DNA of 64,000 nt from Amia ocellicauda (taxonomy: Eukaryota; Chordata; Actinopteri; Amiiformes; Amiidae). The DNA is taken from positions 4,963,857 to 5,027,856 of the forward strand of contig NC_089863.1 of NCBI RefSeq assembly GCF_036373705.1, in the 5' to 3' direction. A program made the position numbers and the translations under genes. The notes beneath the pieces are model-generated. The model worked only from the letters and a program-made list of their open reading frames with translations, ran no database searches and had not been told where the DNA came from. Position 1 is the stretch's first letter. Every line of letters starts with the position of its first letter. This document shows positions 43,455-54,942 of the stretch, one piece after another.

Positions 43455-43725
43455 CGTTCTTGACCATGAACTCCTCACAGCATTTCTTCAGAGAAACAAC
43501 ATTGTACTTGTCTGCCAGCATGCCGACAGGAAGGGCATTGTCGGTGCTGAGGGTGAGAGCCCCGCTGTAGAAGTACCGCAGGTGAATGACCTGTCTGGCT
43601 CAATGTGATAACTGTGGATCTTATGTACTTGTGCTGAGGCACATGTAGTGGGATGAAATGGCCAGACTGTCAAAAATAGTTACTGTTTTGTTATAGAAAT
43701 GACATGGTTGCTGCAACATTATCCA
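43455..43725 (-). pseudogene. Fragment of a further BTB-BACK copy
   Basis: 43455-43582 matches the BTB exon segment 33927-34053 (the BTB-BACK junction, LADKYNVVSLKKCCEEFMVKN). The adjoining 43585-43725 instead resembles the 5' flank of copy C (54480-54560: GTAGTGGGATGAAATGG, GAAATGACATGGTTGCTGCAAC). It is therefore a deletion remnant in which part of the exon is fused to 5' flank. Confidence 0.7.
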
Positions 43726-44037
43726 ATGAGTTTTGATTTTCTAGAACCAAAATTACGTAATAGAATTATTTCAGCAATGGAAGCCTAAACTGGTGTGGGT
43801 AGGGTAGCCAACCATGCCTTTTAATACAGAATCATCCCGGAATGAAGAGAAAATATTTCTGTGTTGAATCAATACAGGATGCGATTTGTCACGTATTTTT
43901 GCAATTTCAGGTTTTACTGTAAAAATCTTGCTATATATTACATTCACAAACAATGCTTTGGTAATACTATACATATTAATAGTCATGCCAATAAAGCTTC
44001 CTTTTGACAACAAGTGATCCCACCGTGTATGTGTGAC

Positions 44038-44040
<3 letters not shown>
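43726..44040. other. Intergenic, nothing recognised
   Basis: AT-rich sequence without coding or repeat features that I can support. Confidence 0.4.
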
Positions 44041-44083
<43 letters not shown>

Positions 44084-44093
44084 TGTGTGAGTG
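44041..44093. repeat. (GT)n microsatellite
   Basis: A GT run directly left of the LTR at 44094. Confidence 0.9.
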
Positions 44094-44550
44094 TGTCATG
44101 TTATCACCTCGCCACCAGAGGTCAGCATCACCCGAATTGTAGTCCTGTCTCTGGCATTACATTCCACAGCCCCTTGTGCATTTAGTTGAATTAACCCTCT
44201 TCCCCTCCCATTGGTCCAGCATGCCACTCCTCTGCTCTCTGCGCCCTCAGTCCTGTGTATATATATCCCTCTGTTGCCTCATTCATTGTGAAGTCTCAGT
44301 TGGATCAGTGTTATAGGGGTGTGGGTGTGGGTGTGGGTGTGGGTGTGGGTGTGGGTGTGGGTGTGGGTGTGGGTGTGGGTGTGGGTGTGGGTGTGGGTGT
44401 CTGACCTAATAGCCCTTTTTGACCACAACTCTTGGATTCTCCTCTTCAGCCTTGTTTGCCAGCTATAAACGCCTTTAAACTACCTCCTTTCCCAGACCAG
44501 CATTACCCCCGCACCTGGGTCCCCTGCTCATGGCCACAGTCCTCCTGACA
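44094..44550 (+). mobile_element. Solo LTR of a gypsy-type retrotransposon
   Basis: The sequence begins TGTCATG and ends CTCCTGACA (inverted TGTCA/TGACA ends). It has an LTR-like promoter with a CCAAT-type box (CCCATTGGTCC) and TATATATA about 44258-44265. The opening part, GCCACCAGAGGTCAGCATCACC, and the closing part resemble LTRs common in fish genomes. No internal region or second LTR is present. A hexamer array lies inside it. I found no clean target-site duplication, possibly because the insertion is in the GT repeat. Confidence 0.55.
44315..44402. repeat. GGGTGT hexamer array
   Basis: About 14 tandem GTGGGT units lie downstream of the LTR TATA box. The G-triplets on one strand are every six bases. 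Confidence 0.95.
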
Positions 44551-44799
44551 ATGTGAGTCTGAGGTTTGATTTAAGGGTGTGTAGAGTAGTAAGCGTTTGC
44601 ACAGTAGAGTGGTTTTGCTGTGTGCAGGCTGGAGTGAACATATACTGCCAAGAGTTTAACAACGGTTTAGCTTTCTCTCAGATCTCAGGCAGCAGGTTTT
44701 GTGGAGTGCAGTCTCACGATCTCGGGTTTTCACAGATCCAAATTAGTTTCAGCCCTTCCCACTTTGGACACCTTTACTAGTTAGCAACTTTTACTCAGA

Positions 44800-47013
44800 C
44801 ATAGAATGAAAAGTAAATCTAAGCTGCCTTTAGAAAATATTTACAAAATTAAGAGATGTAAGAAAGAATGTTGATTAATGAAAGTTAATTATACATCTCA
44901 GTAAATACTACTCCTGCCCAAGATAAATATTTTCCTGCATTGCAGAATATATCAAATGTATTTAAAGAAAAGGTAAATGTAAAGATTGAATAAGTTTTAA
45001 AGGTGTGTGTATATTCACACCACTGTGTGATGTAAATACAATGTAATGATAGTAAGTTAACTTAAGAAATCCTTTAAATATTACAGAATATATATGTAGA
45101 AAGTGGTACATTTAAATAAAACTCAAAAGCTGAGGACTTTAATGGCCTTGGTTGTAGTGAGTGTAAGAAGTGTTAACAGCCTTCAGCACAACTAACTAGT
45201 AACATTCTTGCAGAAATAGTGAAAACAACAATTTAAACATTTCCCCCCCTGACAATAAGTGAATGAAACTAAATCATACTAATTTCACTTAATACTGAAT
45301 ATATAAGCAATTAAAATGACCACAACAGTCTTTGTTAACTAGATAACTCTCAAAGGTCAAACAAAAGCCTTATAGTAGTAACTCTTTCACAGAAATAGTG
45401 AACCCCATGATGTGAAGTAAAACATGTAGTAATAATAAAGTAACTTTAGACTTTAAATATGTATAAATCAATAAGTATGTCTATTGAATCAGCAGATGAG
45501 TACTTTTTCTAGTTAAATCGCCAGTCTCAGCATCTCGGGGACTGAGACCAATGTACCAGCAAATACATTTTACAGGAGTGGAGTTGTTAAATAACATAAG
45601 AGGGGACAAGGGTGAGTAATACATACAAAACCGACACAGTTGAATATCTGAAAGGTTTATTAAGAATTTACTTCACCCAAACAGTTTAGTCATTCCAAAA
45701 GATGAGTCATGAGGCCCCTGACTCGGCCACACTGGGGGGTGATATTGTACAGATATGCGACACACCAGCTGTATTTCACTTCAAATGTTTAGTTTTGCAA
45801 GCTGCTTTATAAGACTTACTGTCTATATTCAAGTACTTCCCGAGGTGTGTTGAAACATGCTCAGTGCACAGAAAGGGGGCCTACATTATATCCATGTGAT
45901 AATCAAAAACTATTTCGTTACAAATGTTGAATTTTGTGACATACATTTTAAAAAGCATTTTCTATATCCAAGTCAATTCCAGCTGTAACAAAACATACAG
46001 CAGGCAGAAATAGGGAATACAGTATATTAATTTCACAATCCTTCATTAGTTGTGTAAAATGTGTCATTTTAAATATTCCCTTTATAGGTTTCCTCAAGCG
46101 GCGCTGTAGGGCTCTGAGCTCAGGCATCTACAGAAGCCTCTTAATTCCCTTCTCTGTTTCAAGAGCAAAGTTGAGCCGTTTGTTCTCACTTTTTAACTGC
46201 AGTCTTGATCACATGAGGCTGAGTCTATTTGTACACGTAGTGCTTACAGACAGCATCACCCTGAACAAATCTGGCAGATCACCAGCCAGGACATCAATTA
46301 CAGGGGCAACATTAACAGGCCTTTGTTGTTCTATTAAGGTTAAGTTTTAGACACAGATTTAGCACATAAGAAACAGCTGCCTTTACGGCATATAGCATGA
46401 CTTGGGCCTCTAGGATTGAAAACTGCATTGAAGAGTCACATTCACACTTCCGCCGGTTTACTAATTATCTTGGAAACGTGAGCAGAAGAACGCAGAACAA
46501 GTCCAGTTCTGATTCATTTTCTATACAGTGGTCTGATCAGCATCATTTCCTTCCTTCCCACATTGTGTGTGATATTAGCGATAAAAAGAAGCAATTCAAT
46601 CCATCATTCCTATTTTGTACAAAAATATGTTCTTATCGTCTTGCGTCTCTCTGCGGCACCTTCATTGCACACCTCTGTCTCAGTGCATGGCACGGGCTCT
46701 TCACATTGATCGGGACCGGCTGCTAAATCTGACTTCACTTTACTGCACAACTCGTAACCGAAATAACGTTTGAGTAAAACAGTTAAAGACAAATTACGGA
46801 CACCAACCTGTTTTCAGTTTGAAATATCCCTGTACACAGATTATAGAAGTGTTGTTTCAATTGCCTCCTCGTCTTCCTCACGCTCCGAGCCATCCAGCGT
46901 GTTGCTCACGAGGCCGGAGTCGGGTCTCTGTGCAGAATTGAGGATGGAGGCCGGCTCAGTCCTGGAGAGGACCAGGCTGTTGACCCCACAGGGTTCAAAG
47001 CGGACGGGAATCT
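44800..47013 (+). repeat. Left arm of a large inverted duplication
   Basis: It pairs with 48683-50965 in reverse complement (position x pairs with about 95697 minus x in the inner part). The inner 900 bases (about 46100-47013) are almost identical; for example, a 109-residue open frame at 46397-46726 recurs at 49300-48971 with a single residue change. Outer parts are more divergent, with indels. Minus-strand AATAAA at 45656-45661 aligns with ATTAAA at 50354 of the right arm. Confidence 0.9.
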
Positions 47014-48599
47014 GGTTTTCAAAGTAATATAAAATAAATAAATGTGTAACTTTAAAAATAAATGCATGTTTTACTCATTTGTGTCAACAAAGAGAACTAA
47101 TGAGTCCCGAAGTCACGAAACTTGATTACAGAAACAATTACATAAGCTTGATTTTTATCTTATTTTCTTTCTGGTTTAGTATCCTGAAAAAGGACTGCAT
47201 GTACTTATCAGATTGGGGCTTTGATGTGGTATGAGAGAGCTCTGAACACAGCGATGGGTAATGAGCATCAGTCACATGTTAGGGGTGCCATGCCTGGTTG
47301 TAGCCGCTCATCAAACCCAGGGAGTAGAGCAGGGCGTCTCTAAGAGCAGCTCTGGTTTGTATCACAGGCCAAGGCCCAGGTAGTAGGAGTGTGTTTTGTT
47401 TTATTATGTACTACGTAACTTAAAATCGTTACTCAACATCCGTAAAATAAAAAGACAAACAGTTATAATAGAGGAACAGACGGAAGAATGAATTGTTGCA
47501 TTTAAAATTGCACTATAGCCTGTATGTATGAAATGGATTACAGCATTAAATAGATCAAATGACACACACACACACTTTTTCCATTCCCATGTATTGTATA
47601 TTTACTTAAGTGTCCCATTCTTAAACTTGACATTTTTATTGCCATATTTTATACATGCAGTCTTTAAACATTTCATAATTTCTTACTGTCTGTATCTCAA
47701 TGGAATTAATATCTAGTATTTTACAGGCCGCTATTGTAAAGCTATCTAAAAGGCTGTTTGTTGTCTTTCCAACTCTATACAACCAAAAGATGTATTTAGT
47801 TATTTCACCAACAGGAGGTGTATTTCTATCTTAAAACAACTCAGACATGTTTACATATTTCAATGAATGTGTTTATATCGAGGTATCCACAGTGAGAAAC
47901 AGCTGAGATGCGTTTATTCTTTTGGACCCATAAACATTTAGGTCGGTGACTGGGTACGAGAGTAAGTTTCCTCGGATGGCCTTGTATAGTAATGTGCAAC
48001 AATGGTTCATTCTCTGAGAAATCCGGTCAACAAATCTGTATCACAGACAGTGGAGAGCGTTGTGTGTTGAATAATGTACTTCAGTGCTGTATGGTGTAGA
48101 GAATTAGGTTCAATCAGGATTAATAGTCAAAGTCATCAACTGTGTCCCTGTGCTTTCAAGGTCAACATTTAGATGCTACTTATTCTTACAATGTCCAGTC
48201 TCTTAAAGAAACATATTTTAAACCGCTCTTAGATGCAATCTTTACACTTTCAACTTAGTCATTTATAATGTCAACATTTGGAAAGTTGAATTTGTCTTCA
48301 GCGCACTCACAGAAACCGTTCATCCCGATCAGGTGGTGGGTGGTCAGTATATAAAAATAAAGAGAAATGAATCTTTTACATCACAAACATTTTATTGGTA
48401 TTGTCCTTTAGTTTACTAATCTTGTATATAAATGATAACACTTCACAAGAAACAAGACCTCACAGTTCTCCCGTGTTTCTGTACAGCCTTCAGTCTGAGA
48501 GAGTCTGCGGAGAATGAACACAACTCTCTCACCAGTCCGAGCCCGTGTCCTGTTTGAACTGTTTTAATGACATAATTGACGTTTCTCTTTGCTCTTCAG
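47014..48599. other. Spacer of the inverted duplication
   Basis: About 1.6 kb of AT-rich unique sequence separates the arms. No gene recognised. A polypyrimidine tract and AG (about 48580-48599) at its right end look like a splice acceptor. Confidence 0.4.
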
Positions 48600-48702
48600 G
48601 CTCTGTGTCGTGGGGAAGCTGCTGTATGAATGTGTACACATGAGTTCAGATAAGAGAGCGGCCGTGGAGAACACACAGGCCCCAGATTCCCGTCCGCTTT
48701 GA
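48600..48702 (+). other. Possible terminal coding exon, unassigned
   Basis: After the acceptor-like TTTGCTCTTCAG at 48599, a frame of 34 codons (starting LCVVGKLLYECVHMS) ends at TGA 48702. The inverted duplication begins inside it at about 48683, so the left arm keeps only its 3' part. If real, the right arm would be mostly 3' UTR with ATTAAA at 50354-50359. A different frame in the arm (from ATTCCCGTCCGC, ending EEAIETTLL then stop) is an alternative. I recognise no family. Confidence 0.2.
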
Positions 48703-50964
48703 ACCCTGTGGGGTCAACAGCCTGGTCCTCTCCAGGACTGAGCCGGCCTCCATCCTCAATTCTGCACAGAGACCCGACTCCGGCCTCGTGAGCAACACGC
48801 TGGATGGCTCGGAGCGTGAGGAAGACGAGGAGGCAATTGAAACAACACTTCTATAATCTGTGTACAGGGATATTTCAAACTGAAAACAGGTTGGTGTCCG
48901 TAATTTGTCTTTAACTATTTTACTCAAACGTTATTTCGGTTACGAGTTGTGCAGTAAAGTGAAGTCAGATTTAGCAGCCGGTCCCGATCAATGTGAAGAA
49001 CCCGTGCCATGCACTGAGACAGAGGTGTGCAATGAAGGTGCCGCAGAGAGACGCAAGACGATAAGAACATATTTTTGTACAAAATAGGAATGATGGATTG
49101 AATTGCTTCTTTTTATCGCTAATATCACACACAATGTGGGAAGGAAGGAAATGATGCTGATCAGACCACTGTATAGAAAATGAATCAGAACTGGACTTGT
49201 TCTGCGTTCTTCTGCTCACGTTTCCAAGATAATTAGTAAACCGGCGGAAGTGTGAATGTGACTCTTCAATGCAGTTTTCAATCCTAGAGGCCCAAGTCAT
49301 GCTATATGCCGTAAAGGCAGCTGTTTCTTATGTGCTAAATCTGTGTCTAAAACTTAACCTTAATAGAACAACAAAGGCCTGTTAATGTTGCCCCTGTAAT
49401 TGATGTCCTGGCTGGTGATCTGCCAGATTTGTTCAGGGTGATGCTGTCTGTAAGCACTACGTGTACAAATAGACTCAGCCTCATGTGATCAAGACTGCAG
49501 TTAAAAAGTGAGAACAAACGGCTCAACTTTGCTCTTGAAACAGAGAAGGGAATTAAGAGGCTTCTGTAGATGCCTGAGCTCAGAGCCCTACAGCGCCGCT
49601 TGAGGAAACCTATAAAGGGAATATTTAAAATGACACATTTTACACAACTAATGAAGGATTGTGAAATTAATATACTGTATTCCCTATTTCTGCCTGCTGT
49701 ATGTTTTGTTACAGCTGGAATTGACTTGGATATAGAAAATGCTTTTTAAATTGTATGTCACAAAATTCAACATTTGTAACGAAATAGTTTTTGATTATCA
49801 CATGGATATAATGTAGGCCCCCTTTCTGTGCACTGAGCATGTTTCAACACACTTGAAAGTACTTGAATATAGACAGTAAGTCTTATAAAGCAGTTTGAAG
49901 TGAAATACTAGCATATCTGTACAATATCCCTCCCAATCTCGGTTTACTGTGCATGATTAATTAAGACTGATTGCATTTTTTTACTCTTTATTTGAAGGTT
50001 CGACAAGGGTCCCTGATTTGCATAAATGGTTAAAACCAGACTTAAAGCCAGACGCACAGTTACGAGCTTCATAGAATTTATACAGAACTTATTTTAGAGA
50101 TGTTACTGAATTACGTTACTCAGGGTAGAAGTGTCTGACCACCGGTTTTGGTGGTACAATTTAAATCATTAGGGGGTCTAGTTTTGTGTTGCTTGACAGA
50201 ACCGTACAGCTCCCTGCAAACCCCCCCGCGGTGCTGAAAGCAGGATGTTCTGCGTCTAAAGACCCTCTACTGCCGCTGTGACCGAGTCTGGGTCCTCATG
50301 ACTCTTGTCTGTGGAATGACTGTGTAAACTGTTTTGGTGAAATGTAAATTCTTATTAAAACTTTCAGATTCAACTGTCGGTTTTGTATGTATAACTCACC
50401 CTTGTATGTATTTATTTTAAAAACCTGTATCTTTCCGTGTCTCCTTCATTCCCTCAGTTTTCTCTTTCTATCCCATCTCTAGTTTTCTGCAGACGGAGGT
50501 GAAAAAACTACAACAATGTGTATCAAATTCTGCTGGTTTAATAGGCATATTTATTCATACATATTTAATGTAAATACACTCAATCTTATTGCATGGATGG
50601 ATAACATCAGATATGTATTTATAAGAATATGATGTTTGTTACTAATATTACAAATGCAGCTTATTTGAGTTTTATTGAAATTGACCAGATCCTACATATA
50701 TATATTCTGTAATATTTAAGGATTTCTTAAATTAACTTGGTATCATTAAATTGTATTTACATCACATGGTGGTGTGAATATACACACCTCTAAAAATGTA
50801 TTCAATCTTTACATTTTTCTTTAAATAATATGTTTGATATTCTGCAATGAAGTCTTGAGTAGGAGTAGTAATTACTGAGATTATGCTGATTACTGAAAGT
50901 TTTAATTTACATTTTCTGTATTACATTTCTTAAAAATGGGGAATAGGCAGATTAGATTTCTAGG

Positions 50965-50965
<1 letters not shown>
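48683..50965 (-). repeat. Right arm of the large inverted duplication
   Basis: Reverse complement of 44800-47013. It contains an extra segment at about 49930-50230 not present in the left arm, and several small indels. The two arms and spacer span about 6.2 kb. Confidence 0.9.

Positions 50966-50967
<2 letters not shown>

Positions 50968-51014
<47 letters not shown>
50968..51014. repeat. (CT)n(CA)n microsatellite
   Basis: A CT run is followed directly by a CA run at the outer edge of the inverted duplication. Confidence 0.9.
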
Positions 51015-52080
51015 CTAATCCTTGATGATTATATTAACTTAATCTTACATGAGACTTTTTCTTTAAATACTGTGTTCTCTATTGTCTAACTGGATTTTTA
51101 CTTGATTGCGAAATAGATTTATATTGATAATTTTGTTTATATGACTTGTTGACATTTTTGCATTTCCATTTCCTTTAATTTCATCTATCTATTTCATCCT
51201 AAAACCGGTCTATACATTTCTCATTATTAGACATTAACAGTTCTGTGTGAAGAAAATACTAATACAGTACATATTTTCTTTTCATTTGTATTTATTTTAG
51301 TTTATTTTTTAAGCTTTAAGTTACAGCATTTTAAAATGACTTCTGTCAACATTTTAAACATGGACTGCTGAGATGGTCTTGTTTCGGACGGTCCTAATGC
51401 ATAATGTTTGGAAGAGCAGCATATTACTCTTAGACTACCCACAGCCCTCACCGCTTCTACAGATTTACGACTCTGCAAATTCAGCAACCATAAAGAACAT
51501 CACGGCATAATACACACAGGCCAGTATTTTTCCTGAGTCCAACCATGAGGCCTGTCGAATTCAGCAACACCCAAAGTGCCTCAGAACACACCTCTTCACA
51601 TGTACACGCCTTTAGTGCCTCTGACTCCACCCACTAGACAGGGGGCCTCAAGATCAAGGTCAAAGGTCAAATCCCCCACAGCCCCACATTTCAAAAAGCT
51701 GCTGTGCATGACTACTAACAGTCTGTCAACAGTTGCACGTTAATGCATTTTCTTTTTTTAACCGATTCTGTGAAATTGATTGTATTTTAGTCAACCATAT
51801 GATTTACAATGCTAATATTTATGTATTGTTAATGGTCACTTTTCAACACCACAAACACACACACACACACACATATTTTGGACAATAATTAGTTATATTT
51901 GTTGTACTGTTGTAAACAAAACAAGACTGACCACAAGGACTCTTCAACAGCGCATTGGCTTGGCAAACTGGACAAAGCAGTGACTCCATCATTGTACCCC
52001 AGTCCTGTCCCAACTCCAATACAGAATATAACATTTAAGAAGACACACAAGTATATTTATTAAATAATAATTGGAGTTAT
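51015..52080. other. Intergenic, AT-rich
   Basis: No gene recognised. It contains a perfect DR1 hormone-response-like element (listed separately) and a short CA run at 51855-51872. Confidence 0.4.
51657..51669 (+). promoter_or_regulatory. Perfect DR1 nuclear-receptor element
   Basis: AGGTCA, one base, AGGTCA, immediately preceded by AGATCA at 51651-51656. Perfect DR1 sites bind RXR heterodimers and HNF4/COUP-TF in vertebrates. It lies about 1.25 kb beyond the 3' end of copy C and far from any promoter I can identify; function is inferred only. Confidence 0.4.
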
Positions 52081-52084
52081 GTTC

Positions 52085-52710
52085 TGTATCATCTAGGCCT
52101 TCATGTGCAATAAGAGTCGTGCAAGAAAACCTCTGCGAAATACTCGTTTAGAACATTTGTCTTGTCGTTTTCCAAGATACCTCAGTTTTTGCCCTTTATC
52201 TGTTTCACTTCCTGCTTTATTGACCTCTTGCTGTTGTAATATTGAAAAAAGCTCTTTGCAATAGTTTCTTTCTATTTCCCTCTTTGCTTTCCTGATCCCT
52301 TTCTTAAGATCTCTTAGCAGCTCAACATATTCTTTGTATTTAGCTTAATCTCTATCTCTTTTGTATGCTCTATACAACTTTTTCTTTCTCAATATTTTTT
52401 TGCATACTTCTATTAAACCACTTTGGCCAGTGTTTTTTGGTCCTCAATTTGCTACGTTTTGGTACAAATTTCTCCTGAGCCTCAAGTAGTATATTCTTAA
52501 AATATAACCATCCATTTTCAACTGACTCTGTATCCAGTGTGCTCCAGTCTACCTCTTCTAAGTGCTGCCATGACATTGCTGCCTTTTTTCTATCTTCATA
52601 GTGTGTCTGACTGACAATAGATACAGACGGATAAGCAAGTTGGAGTCTACCGGTAACTGCCGTGTAATTAGTGTAAAATACGAAGCAGCATTTGCATGTT
52701 ATAAAATCTC
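52085..52710 (-). mobile_element. Non-LTR retrotransposon fragment
   Basis: On the minus strand 52720-52370 encodes an inter-domain segment (WSTLDTESVENGWLYFKNIL, KKHWPKWFNRSM) typical of CR1/Rex-like LINEs between endonuclease and RT. The following frame (LLRDLKKGIRKAKREIERNY) continues it to about 52085 with stops. No RT core is present. Confidence 0.6.
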
Positions 52711-52822
52711 GATTTCGCAAATTATTTTATCGCCCAGCCCTATTGGACAGTCATTTATTTAGAATATCCAGGTAAAACATATAAGCCCACTTAAAGCAGT
52801 ACAGACAAAATTACTCATAACA

Positions 52823-52828
52823 TTTATT
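52823..52828 (-). terminator. Poly(A) signal of BTB copy C
   Basis: Minus-strand AATAAA lies 92 bases beyond the copy C stop. It is at the position equivalent to 58056-58061 (copy D) and 36394-36399 (orphan 3' UTR), so it is conserved across array members. Confidence 0.55.
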
Positions 52829-52919
52829 ATGGAACAGTGGCCCTCTGTGGAAAAGCATGTCATCTGTGCAATATAGCTATACTTGACATTATTGTGCCTG
52901 CAATTGACTTGGCTGAGCG

Positions 52920-54305
52920 TTATTTCCCCTCCTTATCTTTCTTCCGCACCGTGCGTCCGATGAAGTGCAGCCGCATACTGTCGTTGCTGAGATACTGCCC
53001 CACCTCTGACTCCGGGATCAGGTCTCTCTCTCTGTTTAATTGCCCTGGTTTGGTGTCAAACGTTCTCACGCCTGTGATGAACCAGCTGCCATTGTGGAAG
53101 CTCTGGAGCAGCACCGTCAGGCTTTGTTCGTGGTGATCCTGCTGCCTGTTCAACTGCTGTACTCTCCACGTCAGCGCTCTGTTATTTTCCTCCACTACAC
53201 GTTCGTTCATTTTGTATCCAGTATGCCGGTTGTACACACTCTCCTGCACTGTTATGGTTTCTCCTTTGGGGTGAAACGTGAGGGCCCACTCACAGTCTGC
53301 CAGCATGACCTTGGTCCTAAATTTGATCTGGTGTGCTCGTTTGGCCTGATTGCTGTAGCCCCGTATCTCCAAGAGACTCCCGTTGTCGGTGGATTTGTAG
53401 AGCCGTGGGGAGAATGTAGCCGAACTCACGCTGTTGTTCTGGCTGAGGATTTCGATATCCACAGAGTTGGCCTGGTAGGTCAGGAGGATCTCTTTCTCAA
53501 TATACCTGTAGATGTCTGTGTCCACTTTATGCCCAGCCTGGTAGTGATAGAGCTCGTTGGGTTTAATCATGGGGAACCTTATGTGCTGCAGTACAGTGGG
53601 GGTCTCCTTTGGGCGGCCCGCCAGCCAGTCAACAGCGGCCTTTAACAAAGTCATTTCGCTCTCCACGACCAGGTCGGATCTTTGGAGAAGGTCGCACAGG
53701 TAAGCGGAGTCAATGGACCTCCAGACAGGAGAACGGATCACTGTGTCCATATTCCAGGGAATGAATCTATCACAGGCTTCCTTCAGCTCGGTGAGGTCAG
53801 CCAGTTTGGCGTATTGTCTCCACTGGATGGCTCGGTTACACTTGCCCGGTGTGGCCACGTTCTTGACCATGAACTCCTCACAGCATTTCTTCAGAGAAAC
53901 GACATTGTACTTGTCTGCCAGCATGCTGACAGGAAGGGCATTGTCGGTGCTGAGGGTGAGAGCCCCGCTGTAGAAGTACCGCAGGAAGTCCTCAAAGTAG
54001 GGCAGGCACTGCTCCTCCTCCGTGAGGCTGATGGTCTGCTGCTGGGCCTCGGGCCAGCGCCGGCTGGACAGCATGGTCTTGAAGACGCTGCTCTGGGCCG
54101 CCAGGAGGAGCCGGTGGCAGTGGACGCTCAGGCTGCCGTTCACCACGATCAGAAGGTCACTGAGGTCCTGGCTGTTGTACAGGTTGGAGAGGAGAGCCCT
54201 CAGCTGCTGGAGGTGGTCCACCTGCTCACACGGCCCACTCTGCCTAGGGTCCTGAGGACACACAGGACAGCACTGAGGACGGGTGGCCTGATTCAGAGAG
54301 GTCAA
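52920..54305 (-). CDS. BTB-BACK protein, BTBD17/LGALS3BP-like (copy C)
   Basis: An intact main exon, open from about 54305 (a TTG edge, not a start codon) to TAA at 52920. BTB and BACK regions are about 97% identical in protein to copy A up to LLKAAVDWL (position 53621). Beyond that the C-terminal half is a different type, roughly half identical to A (for example QHIRFPMIKPNELYHYQ, RLYKSTDNG, ending MRLHFIGRTVRKK). Upstream at 56682-57214 lies the first-exon/promoter module shared with copy A, here with a MITE inside. Together with A it is the best candidate for a functional member. Family role in vertebrates is poorly defined; BTBD17 and LGALS3BP are secreted, but no signal peptide is visible in this exon. 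Confidence 0.8.
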   Translation of the reverse strand: MTSLNQATRPQCCPVCPQDPRQSGPCEQVDHLQQLRALLSNLYNSQDLSDLLIVVNGSLSVHCHRLLLAAQSSVFKTMLSSRRWPEAQQQTISLTEEEQCLPYFEDFLRYFYSGALTLSTDNALPVSMLADKYNVVSLKKCCEEFMVKNVATPGKCNRAIQWRQYAKLADLTELKEACDRFIPWNMDTVIRSPVWRSIDSAYLCDLLQRSDLVVESEMTLLKAAVDWLAGRPKETPTVLQHIRFPMIKPNELYHYQAGHKVDTDIYRYIEKEILLTYQANSVDIEILSQNNSVSSATFSPRLYKSTDNGSLLEIRGYSNQAKRAHQIKFRTKVMLADCEWALTFHPKGETITVQESVYNRHTGYKMNERVVEENNRALTWRVQQLNRQQDHHEQSLTVLLQSFHNGSWFITGVRTFDTKPGQLNRERDLIPESEVGQYLSNDSMRLHFIGRTVRKKDKEGK

Positions 54306-54895
54306 TGCCTCAGGTCAAAACTCTTTAGACTTCATGGATCTTGCCTACATATAGAATTGAGTCTCAATACAATCTCTTTGTGTGATCATGTTGTAGAACG
54401 CAGTACATTGCAGGAAGCTGGGTGGGTTCAATCGTGTGGTGTAGGTGACCCACAGGTAAACAACCTGTGTGGTTCAAATGTACTTTGGCATGTGTAGTGG
54501 GATGAAATGGTCAGTTACTGTTTTGTTATATAAATGACATGGTTGCTGCAACATTATCAAAATAGTTGGCAAAAATGAAAAAAAAAAGTGAGATTCTCCT
54601 TATCAATTTGTTTCAGGGTGAATATATATATTTATATTATGTATTTGTACTTGTAAGTAGGAGAGGCCAGTCAATAAGAATTAAAATCTCAATTTTAATT
54701 CGACAAGGTGAATTATTGCAGAATTAGTTTGACAGTATAAGGCCAAAATTAGTATTAAAAACAAAGCTAATTATATTTACATAAATGACAAGTTTGTTGC
54801 TACACTGCCCACAATCAGGAAGTGTCTGTCAGTGACGTCACAAGTGGAATACATAATGAACATCACCATAAACAACACAGGGAATCTAAAATACG

Positions 54896-54942
<47 letters not shown>

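Noticed and set aside
46397..46726. 109-residue frame present in both inverted arms
   Set aside because: Conservation follows from the recent duplication; no domain, no start context or splice support, and the arm looks like UTR.
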